Below, piece after piece: positions 6,828 through 14,948 of a stretch of 17,305 nt of DNA. Below the pieces are notes generated by a model, which had not been told where the DNA came from, made no database searches, and was given only the letters and a program-made list of their open reading frames with translations. The stretch is taken from positions 1-17,305 of the forward strand of contig CAWUIP010000074.1 of NCBI GenBank assembly GCA_963922415.1. Reading direction: 5' to 3'. The number at the start of each line of letters is the position of its first letter. The stretch's first letter is position 1. A program made the position numbers and the translations under genes. Origin of the DNA: Aliishimia sp963922415. GTDB lineage: Bacteria; Pseudomonadota; Alphaproteobacteria; Rhodobacterales; Rhodobacteraceae.

Positions 6828-8102
6828 ATGAGCACGATCGTCGACATTCACGCCCGCGAAATTCTGGACAGCCGGGGCAACCCCACCGTCGAAGTCGACG
6901 TCATTCTGGAAGACGGCACCCTGGGCCGCGCGGCGGTGCCATCGGGGGCCTCCACCGGCGCCTACGAGGCAGTGGAAAAGCGCGATGGCGACAAGGGCCG
7001 GTATTTGGGCAAAGGCGTGCTGGAAGCTTGTGCCGCCGTAAACGGCGAGATCACCGAGGCGCTCATTGGCATGGACGCCACCGACCAGGTCGAAATTGAC
7101 GAGATCATGATCGAGCTTGATGGCACCGCCAACAAAGGCCGCCTGGGCGCCAACGCCATTCTGGGTGTGTCCTTGGCAACCGCCAAGGCCGCGGCAGACT
7201 TCTCGACTCTGCCGCTTTACCGCTATGTGGGCGGGACTTCGGCCCGCGTGCTGCCGGTGCCGATGATGAACATCATCAATGGCGGCGAGCACGCCGATAA
7301 TCCCATCGACATCCAAGAATTCATGATCATGCCGGTGGCCGCGGACAACATCCGCGACGCTGTGCGCATGGGCTCCGAGGTGTTCCACACGCTGAAAAAA
7401 GAGCTGTCCGGCGCGGGCCTGTCGACCGGGATCGGCGACGAAGGCGGCTTTGCCCCCAACCTCAGCTCCACCCGCGACGCGCTTGATTTCATTCTGAAGG
7501 CTGTCGAGAAAGCAGGCTACACGCCCGGCGAAGAGATTTACCTCGCACTCGACTGCGCCGCGACAGAGTACTTTAAGGACGGCGCCTATGTGCTTTCTGG
7601 CGAAGGCAAAACGCTGAGTTCCGCGGAGAACGCAGACTACCTTGCGGCACTTGTGAACGACTACCCCATCATCTCCATCGAAGACGGCATGGCCGAGGAC
7701 GATTGGGAGGGCTGGAAGGCCCTCACCGACCTTCTGGGCGGCAAAGTGCAACTTGTGGGCGACGACCTTTTCGTGACCAACCCCGAGCGGTTGGCAATGG
7801 GGATCGAGAAGGGCTGCGCCAACTCGATGCTCGTGAAAGTGAACCAGATCGGGTCGCTCACCGAAACGCTGAAGGCCGTGGATATGGCCCACCGCGCGCG
7901 CTACACCAATGTGATGTCGCACCGCTCGGGCGAGACCGAGGACACCACGATCTCTGATCTCGCCGTCGCCACCAATTGTGGTCAGATCAAAACCGGCTCG
8001 CTTGCGCGGTCCGACCGGTTGGCCAAATACAACCAGTTGATCCGCATCGAAGAATCACTGGGCGAGACGGCGGAATATGCCGGTCGCAGCATCTTGCGGT
8101 AA
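6828..8102 (+). CDS. eno: Enolase (phosphopyruvate hydratase)
   Basis: Enolase interconverts 2-phosphoglycerate and phosphoenolpyruvate in glycolysis and gluconeogenesis, and is a magnesium enzyme that also joins the RNA degradosome in some bacteria. The 424-residue length is standard. Visible active-site elements: SGASTGAYEA loop (39-48), His155 in GGEHADN, Glu205 in GDEGGFAPN, magnesium ligands Asp242 (LALDCA), Glu285 (SIEDGMAEDDW) and Asp312 (VGDDLFVTN), catalytic Lys337 in the signature LVKVNQIGSLTE, the SHRSGETED loop (364-372) and Lys388. AAGGA sits seven bases before the ATG. Codons are strongly biased to C or G at the third position, as expected of a highly expressed gene. The 70-base gap upstream probably carries its promoter, though I could not pick clear hexamers. 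Confidence 0.99.
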   Translation: MSTIVDIHAREILDSRGNPTVEVDVILEDGTLGRAAVPSGASTGAYEAVEKRDGDKGRYLGKGVLEACAAVNGEITEALIGMDATDQVEIDEIMIELDGTANKGRLGANAILGVSLATAKAAADFSTLPLYRYVGGTSARVLPVPMMNIINGGEHADNPIDIQEFMIMPVAADNIRDAVRMGSEVFHTLKKELSGAGLSTGIGDEGGFAPNLSSTRDALDFILKAVEKAGYTPGEEIYLALDCAATEYFKDGAYVLSGEGKTLSSAENADYLAALVNDYPIISIEDGMAEDDWEGWKALTDLLGGKVQLVGDDLFVTNPERLAMGIEKGCANSMLVKVNQIGSLTETLKAVDMAHRARYTNVMSHRSGETEDTTISDLAVATNCGQIKTGSLARSDRLAKYNQLIRIEESLGETAEYAGRSILR

Positions 8103-8154
8103 GGCCCGCGCCTGGCTGCTTGTTGCGCGCGGCAAACCCGCCTAACCTGCCGCC

Positions 8155-8580
8155 ATGACCGCAGATGAGATCATCACACGGCTGGGCCTGCAGCCGCATC
8201 CCGAGGGCGGGCATTATCGCCAGACCTGGGTTGCGGACGGTCCAGGCCGGCCCTCGGGAACCTGCATCTATTTCCTGCTCGCGGCGGGGGAACGCAGCCA
8301 TTGGCACCGCGTCGATGCGACCGAGATCTGGCTGTACCACGCGGGCGCGCCGCTGGTTCTGTCGCTGGCCGAGACCGAGGCCGGTCCCGCCACAGACCAC
8401 GTGCTGACCCCCGACCTTGACGCAGGTGCGCCGCAATGCATCGTGCCGGAAAACCACTGGCAGGCCGCGCGCAGCACGGGCGACTGGACGCTGGTCAGTT
8501 GCACAGTCTCGCCCGGCTTTCAGTTTGAAGGCTTCGAGTTGGCGCCCCCTGGCTTTGACATCCCCAAAAATACGCCATGA
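8155..8580 (+). CDS. DUF985 cupin-fold protein
   Basis: A 141-residue small soluble protein of the DUF985 (Cupin_5) family. Recognisable family blocks are LQPHPEGGHYRQTW (12-25), SHWHRVDATEIW (48-59), VPENHWQAA (97-105) and a closing VSPGFQFEGFEL (118-129). Several conserved histidines and acids (His20, His49, His51, Glu57) are placed like cupin metal or ligand-binding residues. Family members are uncharacterised or loosely tied to sugar or small-molecule binding, so no reaction should be assigned. The ATG at 8155 has no clear Shine-Dalgarno sequence and lies 52 bases after eno. The TGA overlaps the ATG of the desaturase gene as ATGA, so the two are very likely translated together. Confidence 0.88.
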   Translation: MTADEIITRLGLQPHPEGGHYRQTWVADGPGRPSGTCIYFLLAAGERSHWHRVDATEIWLYHAGAPLVLSLAETEAGPATDHVLTPDLDAGAPQCIVPENHWQAARSTGDWTLVSCTVSPGFQFEGFELAPPGFDIPKNTP

Positions 8581-9482
8581 CAGATCACCTTGCCGTCCTC
8601 GCGCGGCTGAGCGCCGACGAAAAAGCCGATCTGATGGCGCGGTCGGACCGCAAGGGTTTGGCACATTTGGCAAGTTACTTGGCGGCGATCGCCACCACAA
8701 CGACGCTTATTGCGGTTCAAGTACCGTTTTGGGGCCTCTTTCTGCTGCCACATGGGGTGCTTTTGGTCTTTCTCTTCACGCTCAGCCACGAGGCGACGCA
8801 CCAGACACCCTTTGCCGCGCGCTGGCTGAACGAGGCGGTGGGCCATGCCATCGCCCCCGTGATTGCCCTGCCCTTCCTCTGGTTTCGCTACTTTCATCTG
8901 GCGCATCACAAATTCACCAACGACCCCGAACGCGACCCCGAGATCGCAGGCCACCCGCGCCCCGAAGACTGGCGCAGTTACGCGCTTTATCTCAGCGGCT
9001 GGCCTTATTGGCGCGGTATGGGTCAGGTCCTGTGGGACAACGCACGCGGCAAGATTAGCGCGCCGTACCTGCCGGCGCGCAAACACCGTGCGATCCGGTG
9101 GGAGGCCCGCGCAATCCTGACGCTTTACGGGTGTCTGGCGCTCACCCTGATCTGGTCGCCCTTGGTCCTCTGGCTCTGGCTCGTGCCGGTCCTGCTCGCG
9201 CAACCTTTCCTGCGGCTCTATCTGCTGGCAGAACATGGGCTGTGCCCGCCGGTCGCCAACATGCTGGAAAACACCCGCACGACCTATACCAACCGCGCGA
9301 TCCGCTGGCTTGCGTGGAACATGCCCTACCATATCGAGCATCACTCCGCCCCCAACGTCCCGTTCCACAAGCTGCCGGATCTGCACGCGCACATGCAACG
9401 CGATCTGGTGAGCACCTCGCCAAGCTACGCGGCCTTTACTAAGGACTACGCGGCGCAGCTTGGCCGGGTTGAGGCACGCTAA
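8577..9482 (+). CDS. Membrane fatty-acid desaturase family protein
   Basis: A 301-residue inner-membrane di-iron enzyme of the fatty acid desaturase/hydroxylase superfamily. All three histidine boxes are present: HEATHQ (71-76), HLAHH (107-111) and HIEHH (252-256), with an extra His220 between membrane segments. Hydrophobic segments lie at about 32-70, 88-104 and 180-217. Superfamily members desaturate or hydroxylate acyl chains, and some act on carotenoids or other lipids; which one applies is not clear from sequence alone. The last block, HIEHHSAPNVPFHKLPDLH (252-270), resembles acyl-lipid desaturases more than carotenoid ketolases. The start overlaps DUF985 by four bases. The 3' 44 bases overlap the convergent anmK on the opposite strand. 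Confidence 0.9.
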   Translation: MTDHLAVLARLSADEKADLMARSDRKGLAHLASYLAAIATTTTLIAVQVPFWGLFLLPHGVLLVFLFTLSHEATHQTPFAARWLNEAVGHAIAPVIALPFLWFRYFHLAHHKFTNDPERDPEIAGHPRPEDWRSYALYLSGWPYWRGMGQVLWDNARGKISAPYLPARKHRAIRWEARAILTLYGCLALTLIWSPLVLWLWLVPVLLAQPFLRLYLLAEHGLCPPVANMLENTRTTYTNRAIRWLAWNMPYHIEHHSAPNVPFHKLPDLHAHMQRDLVSTSPSYAAFTKDYAAQLGRVEAR

Positions 9483-10557
9483 CCGTGCCACCCCCGATGG
9501 CTGCGCGCACACCGGTGGTCGACGGACACGAGGTCGGCAACCCCTGCGCCACGCGCGCTGCGAGATAGGCAAAGGCCTGCGCCTCCAGCATATCGCCATC
9601 AAGGCCGACGCGCTCCACAGGGGCCACCGCACAGTCCAGCGAGACATCGAGCATCTGCATCAAAACTGGATTGCGCCGTCCGCCGCCGGTCACCAGCACT
9701 TGGGTCGGCGGCTCTGGGCAATGGGTCATTCCAGCCACGACCGATGCCGCGCACATTGCCGTCAGCGTGGCTGCGGCATCTGCATCGTTCAACTCTGCCA
9801 CCAGCCCGATCATCTCACCAAAGTCGTTGCGGTCCAAGGACTTGGGCGGTATGCGCGCGAAATAGGGCTCGGCCAGGAACAGCTCTAACGCGCCCTGCTC
9901 CACCGTGCCTTGCGCCGCCAGCGCGCCGTCCTTGTCAAACGCCTCACCGCAGCGCGCGGTCATCAGATCGTTAATGGGCGCGTTCGCGGGACCGGTGTCG
10001 AAGGCCAAAAGCGCGCTTGGCGCCTCTGGCTGGTCAAAGGCAGGGTCCACATAGGTCAGATTGCCAACGCCGCCCAGGTTCAGAAAGGCCACAGGCGCTG
10101 CCAGCCCCAAAAACTGCGCCAAAGCAAAGTGATAGAAGGGCGCAAGCGGCGCGCCTTCGCCCCCGAACTGCACGTCAGCACTCCGAAAATCCCACACAAC
10201 CGGCGTGTTCAGCGCCTCTGCCAGTGCCGCACCATCGCCCACCTGCAACGTGCCCTGCACGCGCGGCGCATGGGCGAGCGTTTGGCCGTGAAACCCGATC
10301 AAGTCTGCCTCAAACTGCGCCAACACGGACCTATGGGCCTCTTGCACGACGGCCTCTGCCGCTGCCACCGCAGGTCCGGTCCATTGCCCCAACCCGGCGC
10401 GTAGGACATCACGCTCGTCATCGGAATAGGGCCGGTATCCTGTCTCACCAAAAGCGAAAACCCGGTGCCCATCGGTTTCGATCAAGGCCGCATCGACGCC
10501 GTCCAACGACGTCCCGCTCATCGCCCCCAAAACCCAACTGCGCTGGCCCTTTTGCAT
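9439..10557 (-). CDS. anmK: Anhydro-N-acetylmuramic acid kinase
   Basis: AnmK phosphorylates and opens 1,6-anhydro-MurNAc to MurNAc-6-phosphate during peptidoglycan recycling in the cytoplasm. The protein has 372 residues, normal for the family. Motifs in order: GAMSGTSLDGVD (11-22), GFHGQTLAH (88-96), a DFRSADVQFGGEGAPLAPFYH block (123-143), LNLGGVGNLT (159-168), FDTGPANAPIND (186-197, with the likely catalytic Asp187), GGGRRNPVLM (291-300) and GDMLEAQAFAYLA (321-333). The ATG at 10557 is preceded by an AAGGAAAAGG stretch, a good ribosome binding site. The C-terminal 14 codons are read through the 3' end of the desaturase gene on the other strand, a genuine convergent overlap. It diverges from tyrS. 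Confidence 0.96.
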   Translation of the reverse strand: MQKGQRSWVLGAMSGTSLDGVDAALIETDGHRVFAFGETGYRPYSDDERDVLRAGLGQWTGPAVAAAEAVVQEAHRSVLAQFEADLIGFHGQTLAHAPRVQGTLQVGDGAALAEALNTPVVWDFRSADVQFGGEGAPLAPFYHFALAQFLGLAAPVAFLNLGGVGNLTYVDPAFDQPEAPSALLAFDTGPANAPINDLMTARCGEAFDKDGALAAQGTVEQGALELFLAEPYFARIPPKSLDRNDFGEMIGLVAELNDADAAATLTAMCAASVVAGMTHCPEPPTQVLVTGGGRRNPVLMQMLDVSLDCAVAPVERVGLDGDMLEAQAFAYLAARVAQGLPTSCPSTTGVRAAIGGGTVSVPQPGQAAPRSP

Positions 10558-10618
10558 GGCCTTTTCCTTTTGCCCGACCCCGCCTATAGATGCCCGGCGA
10601 CCCCGAATGAGGCAAGAG
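10558..10618. promoter_or_regulatory. Divergent promoter region between anmK and tyrS
   Basis: These 61 bases separate two outward-facing genes and should contain or overlap the start signals of both. TATAGA at 10585-10590 is the only -10-like hexamer on the tyrS side, with a poor TTTTCC 17 bases upstream. On the anmK side TTGCCT (complement of about 10610-10615) and TCTATA are 19 bases apart, longer than ideal. Each gene has a clear ribosome binding site inside the region. The promoter assignment is weak and rests mostly on layout. Confidence 0.3.
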
Positions 10619-11872
10619 ATGACCTATCATCCCAAATCTGAGTTTCTGCATTTGATGCAGACGCGCGGCTTTCTGGCCGATTGCACTGATTTCCAAGCGC
10701 TGGACGCGGCGCTGCTGACCACCGGGGTGCCTGCCTATATCGGCTATGACGCGACGGCGAAATCGCTGCATGTGGGCCATTTGATGAATATCATGGTGCT
10801 GCGCTGGTACCAGAAATCCGGCGGCAAGCCGATCACGCTGATGGGCGGTGGCACCACCAAAGTGGGCGATCCCAGCTTTCGCGCGGATGAGCGCCCCCTT
10901 CTCGACGGCGCCGCGATCGACGCCAATATCGCGGGCATGCAGAAGGTCTTCGCCAAGTACCTGAGCTATGGCGACGGTGCGACCGATGCGGTGATGCTGA
11001 ACAATGCCGAATGGCTTGATGGCCTGAACTACCTCGATTTCCTGCGCGACATCGGGCGGCATTTCTCGGTCAACCGGATGCTGAGTTTTGAAAGCGTGAA
11101 GTCGCGCCTCGACCGCGAGCAATCGCTGTCCTTCCTCGAATTCAACTACATGATCCTCCAGGCCTACGACTTTTTGGAGCTGAACCGCCGCTATGGCTGT
11201 TTGTTGCAGATGGGCGGCTCGGATCAGTGGGGCAATATCGTCAACGGCATCGACCTCACACGGCGCGTGCTGGAAAGCGAGATCTATGGCCTCACCACGC
11301 CGCTTCTGACAACTTCGGATGGGCGCAAAATGGGCAAAAGCCAGGGCGGCGCGGTGTGGCTGAATGCCGATATGCTCTCGCCTTACGAATTCTGGCAGTT
11401 CTGGCGCAACACGACCGATGCGGATACGGGAAAGTTCCTGAAACTCTTCACCGAATTGCCGGTTGACGAATGTGACCGCCTCGGCACGCTGGAAGGGTCC
11501 GAGATCAATGCCTCCAAAGTGATCCTCGCCAATGAGGTCACGACCCTGTGTCACGGCGCCGAGGCTGCTGCCGCCGCCGAAGCCACCGCACGCGAGGTCT
11601 TCGAGAAAGGCGGCGTGGGGGATGACCTGCCCACGTTGGCGCTGCGTGCAGAGGATGTCGGCGATGGCATCTCGATTGTGCAGCTTATCGTGCGCTCTGG
11701 CCTTGCTAAGACAGGCAAAGAAGCCAAACGGCTGATTGCGGAAAACGGCGCGCGGATCGACGATGCGCCGCTGACCGATAGCGGGCTGATGATCGATCAA
11801 GCCGCCTTGTCGGCGCCGATCAAGCTTTCGGCGGGAAAAAAGCGCCATGCGCTGGTGACGCTCGATGGGTAG
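10619..11872 (+). CDS. tyrS: Tyrosine--tRNA ligase
   Basis: This class I aminoacyl-tRNA synthetase charges tRNA-Tyr. From ATG 10619 it has 417 residues, typical of bacterial TyrRS. The HIGH signature is HVGH at residues 51-54 (after YIGYDATAKSL) and the KMSKS loop is KMGKS at 237-241. The tyrosine pocket blocks YMILQAYDF (177-185) and QMGGSDQWGNI (197-207) are present. A C-terminal S4 RNA-binding domain covers about 350-415. I chose 10619 because GAGG lies six bases upstream and the protein then starts MTYHPKSEFL as family members do; the frame extends upstream to 10556, but that part is not synthetase-like and overlaps the anmK start. The stop overlaps the aminotransferase gene by eight bases. 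Confidence 0.97.
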   Translation: MTYHPKSEFLHLMQTRGFLADCTDFQALDAALLTTGVPAYIGYDATAKSLHVGHLMNIMVLRWYQKSGGKPITLMGGGTTKVGDPSFRADERPLLDGAAIDANIAGMQKVFAKYLSYGDGATDAVMLNNAEWLDGLNYLDFLRDIGRHFSVNRMLSFESVKSRLDREQSLSFLEFNYMILQAYDFLELNRRYGCLLQMGGSDQWGNIVNGIDLTRRVLESEIYGLTTPLLTTSDGRKMGKSQGGAVWLNADMLSPYEFWQFWRNTTDADTGKFLKLFTELPVDECDRLGTLEGSEINASKVILANEVTTLCHGAEAAAAAEATAREVFEKGGVGDDLPTLALRAEDVGDGISIVQLIVRSGLAKTGKEAKRLIAENGARIDDAPLTDSGLMIDQAALSAPIKLSAGKKRHALVTLDG

Positions 11873-13031
11873 CCGGACCGCAACCACCTTCGCCCCGCCG
11901 GTGATGGAAGCGCGCCGGTGGCTCGACGGGGTGACCTTTCCGGCGGATCGCCCGCTGATCAATGTCAGCCAAGCCGCGCCCGTCGATCCGCCGCCGCCTG
12001 CCATGCGCGCGGCGATGGCCGAGGCGCTGTTGCAAGATGACGCAACCCATCTTTATGGGCCCGTTCTGGGACTGCCGGATTTGCGCGCAGACCTGGCCGC
12101 AGAGACGGCACAGCACTACGGCGGCGCGGTGACGGCCTCGCATGTGGCGATCACCTCGGGCTGCAACCAAGCTTTTGCGACCGCGATTGCGACGCTCTGC
12201 GAGGAAGGAGATGAAGTTCTCCTCCCAACGCCCTGGTATTTCAACCATAAAATGTGGCTTGATATGGCGGGTGCCGTGGCCGTTCCGCTGCCCACGGGCG
12301 CGGACCTTTTGCCTGACCCTACGCGCGCGGCAGGCCTGATCACGCCGCGCACCCGCGCGATCTCGCTGGTGACCCCCAACAATCCGGGCGGTGTCGAATA
12401 CCCCTCGTCGCTGATCGACGCCTTCCGCGACCTGGCGCGCCAGCACGGCATTGCGCTGATCATCGACGAGACATATCGCGACTTTCATAGCCAAGACGGC
12501 GCGCCGCACGCGCTGTTCCAGGACCCGGATTGGGACGACACGGTCATCCATTTATACTCCTTCTCGAAAGCCTACCGCCTGACGGGCCACCGCGTGGGCG
12601 CAATGATCGCAAGCCCCGCGCGCCTGGCTGAGGCGGAGAAGTTCCTCGACACCGTCGCGATCTGCCCCAGCCAATTGGGCCAAACCGCCGCCCTTTGGGG
12701 CATGCGCAACCTCAAAGACTGGCTCGCGAGCGAACGCCGTGAAATTCTGGCCCGCCGCGCCGCGATTGAAACCGGCTTTCCAGCTTTGCGCGACCAGGGC
12801 TGGTCACTTTTGGGCGTCGGCGCCTATTTCGCCTATATGAAACACGCGTTTGACACGCCTTCAAACGAACTTGCCCAAGATCTGGTGAAATCGGCTGGTA
12901 TCCTCTGCCTCCCCGGCACCATGTTCTACCCCGATGCCGCGCCAGAGGGTGCCCAAACTCTGCGGATTGCCTTTGCCAACCTGGACGCGGCCGGAATTGC
13001 CGAGATGTACGCACGCCTTCACGCGCTTTGA
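11865..13031 (+). CDS. PLP-dependent class I/II aminotransferase
   Basis: A 388-residue fold-type I aminotransferase. The PLP lysine is Lys235 in YSFSKAYRLTGHRVG. Other expected residues are visible: the TSGCNQAF phosphate-loop block (97-104), Asn172 or Asn173 in TPNNPGG, Asp201 and Tyr204 in DETYRDF, and Arg367 in LRIAF, the likely carboxylate-binding arginine. It belongs to the broad aspartate/aromatic aminotransferase-like group, so the amino acid substrate cannot be fixed; annotations such as aspartate aminotransferase would be guesses. The ATG overlaps the tyrS stop by eight bases and has GGTGA six bases upstream inside tyrS, so the two are probably co-translated. A link to tyrosine metabolism is tempting but is only positional. 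Confidence 0.93.
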   Translation: MGSRTATTFAPPVMEARRWLDGVTFPADRPLINVSQAAPVDPPPPAMRAAMAEALLQDDATHLYGPVLGLPDLRADLAAETAQHYGGAVTASHVAITSGCNQAFATAIATLCEEGDEVLLPTPWYFNHKMWLDMAGAVAVPLPTGADLLPDPTRAAGLITPRTRAISLVTPNNPGGVEYPSSLIDAFRDLARQHGIALIIDETYRDFHSQDGAPHALFQDPDWDDTVIHLYSFSKAYRLTGHRVGAMIASPARLAEAEKFLDTVAICPSQLGQTAALWGMRNLKDWLASERREILARRAAIETGFPALRDQGWSLLGVGAYFAYMKHAFDTPSNELAQDLVKSAGILCLPGTMFYPDAAPEGAQTLRIAFANLDAAGIAEMYARLHAL

Positions 13032-13035
13032 CGCC

Positions 13036-13064
13036 TTGCCCCGCCCTTGGGGCTGCCGTAAGAC
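13036..13064 (+). promoter_or_regulatory. Weak candidate promoter before the PpiD-like gene
   Basis: TTGCCC at 13036-13041 and TAAGAC at 13059-13064 are spaced by 17 bases in the 72-base gap after the aminotransferase gene. The same stretch contains a 5-bp inverted repeat, GCCCC 13038-13042 and GGGGC 13049-13053, with a 6-base loop. There is no T run, so it is not a convincing terminator; it could instead be incidental GC symmetry. Confidence is low because both hexamers are poor. Confidence 0.22.
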
Positions 13065-13103
13065 TTCGCCACCTTGAAAACGCCCGCAAAGGGGAACTGA
13101 TCC

Positions 13104-14945
13104 ATGGCCAAATCTTCCAACCTGTCGCGCACCGCGGTCTGGATCTTGCTGGGCCTTCTGATCATTGGCCTTGCGGGCTTTGGCGCGACCAATGTGGGCG
13201 GCAACATCCGCAGCATTGGCACCGTCGGCGACAAGCCGATTTCGACCACGTCCTATTTTACGGCCATCCAAAGCGAATTGCGCGCGCTGCAACAACAAAC
13301 CGGGCAGACCCTCGCCTTCGAACAAGCCCAAGCGATTGGGATCGACCAAGTTGTGCTGAACCGGCTTGTCACCGCGCGCGCGCTGGACAATGAAGCCACC
13401 GAAATGGGCCTGTCGATTGGTGACGCCAATGTGCGGGACCAAGTCCTGAGCGTGCCGGGCTTTCAGGGCCTCGACGGGCAATTCGACCGCGAGGCCTACC
13501 GCTTCGCCCTGGATCAACAGGGCATGACTGAGGCCGATTTCGAAGCCACGCTGCGTGAAGAAACGGCCCGCACCATTCTGCAAGGTGCGGTGATCAATGG
13601 GCTGGCGATGCCCGCGACCATGTCGCAAGCGCTCGTGGCCTATGCTGGCGAGCAACGCAGTTTTGCTTGGGCTGTCTTGGACGCCACGCAGCTTCAGACA
13701 GCGCTGGACCCCGCAGGTGACGCAGCCTTGCGCCAGTTTTACGACGACAACCCCGATCTCTTCATGCTGCCCGAGACCAAGCGCATCACCTATGCGTGGC
13801 TGACGCCCGACATGATTGTGGACACGGTCGAAGTCGATGAGGCGGCATTGGAGCAAGCCTATCAAGACCGGATCGACGAATTTGTGCAGCCCGAACGCCG
13901 CCTGGTCGAACGCCTCGCCTTCCTGGATGAGACGGCGGCCAATGATGCAGCGGCCGCGTTGGATGTGGGCGGGACAACGTTCGAGGCGCTCGTCCAAGAC
14001 CGTGGGCTAGCACTGGAAGACGTCGATCTGGGCGATGTCGGGCGGTTAGAGTTGGATGCCGCCGGCGAAGCTGTTTTCGGCGCCGAGGTTGGGGATGTCG
14101 TTGGACCCCTCCCGTCAGACCTTGGAACCGCTCTGTTCCGGATTAACGGCATCTTGCCTGCGCAGTCAGTGTCATTTGAGGAAGCAAGATCCATGCTGCG
14201 CGAGACAGTGGCGCTTGACCGAGCGCGCCGCGTGATTGAGGCGCAAGTGGACAGCATCGACGACCTTTTGGCAGGCGGTGCGACGCTGGAAGAGGTTGTG
14301 GGCGAAACGGAACTGGTTCTTGGCCAGATTGACTGGACCGCAGACAGCGGTGACGACATCGCCGCCTACGAGGATTTTCGGCGTGGTGCGCAGGCTTTGA
14401 CCGCGGAAGACTTTCCAGAAGTTGGAATTTTGGACGATGGCGGCGTGTTCGCGATGCGCCTCGACGAAGAATTACCGGCGCGCCCCAACCCGTTTGTCGA
14501 CGCGCGCGAAGATGTCTCAGCTGCGCTTGAAATCCAGCGCACGCAAGACGCGCTGCAAACCCAAGCCGAGACACTGGCTGTCGAGATCGCAGCGGGCAAA
14601 GACATCAGTGCTTTAGGCCTTACTGTCACGGAAGAAGACAGCCGCACCCGCGGCGCCTTTGTGCCCGGCACGCCGCCTGGGTTCATGGAAGCTGTGTTTC
14701 AGATGGAGCCAAACGCCGTTCAGGTCGTCCCCGGCGGTGGTGTCGTGACGCTGGTGCAACTTCGCAGCATTGCGCCTGCAGAAGACAGCCCCGAAGCACA
14801 ACGGCTCACCGACCTGCTGCAAACGCAGCTGGATCAAGCCTTGGCGCAAGATCTCTTCAATATCTTTACAACAGATGTGGGTCTGCGCACCCGCACCCGC
14901 CTTGATCAAAACGCGATCAACGCGGTCAATCTGAACTTCCCATAA
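13104..14945 (+). CDS. ppiD: PpiD-like peptidyl-prolyl cis-trans isomerase / periplasmic folding chaperone
   Basis: A 613-residue protein anchored in the inner membrane by one N-terminal helix (about 11-29) after a short positively charged cytoplasmic end, with the bulk in the periplasm. Residues about 35-190 resemble the SurA/PpiD N-terminal chaperone domain. A parvulin-like (PPIC) region covers about 245-360, ending in a GDVVGPLPSDLGTALFRING stretch characteristic of these domains. The remainder (about 360-600) is helical and chaperone-like. PpiD homologues sit by the Sec translocon and help newly exported outer-membrane and periplasmic proteins fold; many have an inactive isomerase domain, and I cannot tell activity here. 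AAAGGGG precedes the ATG by about ten bases. Its stop is three bases from the trpE start, a pairing I associate with roseobacters. Confidence 0.88.
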   Translation: MAKSSNLSRTAVWILLGLLIIGLAGFGATNVGGNIRSIGTVGDKPISTTSYFTAIQSELRALQQQTGQTLAFEQAQAIGIDQVVLNRLVTARALDNEATEMGLSIGDANVRDQVLSVPGFQGLDGQFDREAYRFALDQQGMTEADFEATLREETARTILQGAVINGLAMPATMSQALVAYAGEQRSFAWAVLDATQLQTALDPAGDAALRQFYDDNPDLFMLPETKRITYAWLTPDMIVDTVEVDEAALEQAYQDRIDEFVQPERRLVERLAFLDETAANDAAAALDVGGTTFEALVQDRGLALEDVDLGDVGRLELDAAGEAVFGAEVGDVVGPLPSDLGTALFRINGILPAQSVSFEEARSMLRETVALDRARRVIEAQVDSIDDLLAGGATLEEVVGETELVLGQIDWTADSGDDIAAYEDFRRGAQALTAEDFPEVGILDDGGVFAMRLDEELPARPNPFVDAREDVSAALEIQRTQDALQTQAETLAVEIAAGKDISALGLTVTEEDSRTRGAFVPGTPPGFMEAVFQMEPNAVQVVPGGGVVTLVQLRSIAPAEDSPEAQRLTDLLQTQLDQALAQDLFNIFTTDVGLRTRTRLDQNAINAVNLNFP

Positions 14946-14948
14946 ACG

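Noticed and set aside
6522..7922. A 466-codon open frame on the - strand across the EamA gene end and most of eno
   Set aside because: It is antisense to enolase, whose strong third-position C/G bias removes stop codons on the other strand. The translation is low-complexity, His/Arg/Gly-rich and resembles no family.
8104..8133. GC-rich bulged inverted repeat just after the eno stop, considered as a terminator
   Set aside because: The stem has a bulge and a 13-base loop, and no T run follows. The downstream DUF985 gene has no separate strong start signals, so read-through from eno is as likely.
8520..9647. A 375-codon - strand frame across the desaturase gene
   Set aside because: The + strand protein has all three histidine boxes, while the antisense product is Arg/Gln/Gly-rich without motifs.
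10556..10618. A longer TyrS beginning at 10556
   Set aside because: The added residues are not synthetase-like, they overlap the anmK start codon, and a good GAGG ribosome binding site precedes the ATG at 10619.
10445..12004. A 519-codon - strand frame antisense to tyrS
   Set aside because: tyrS on the + strand is unambiguous, with HVGH and KMGKS motifs. The antisense product has no recognisable motif and is explained by GC bias.
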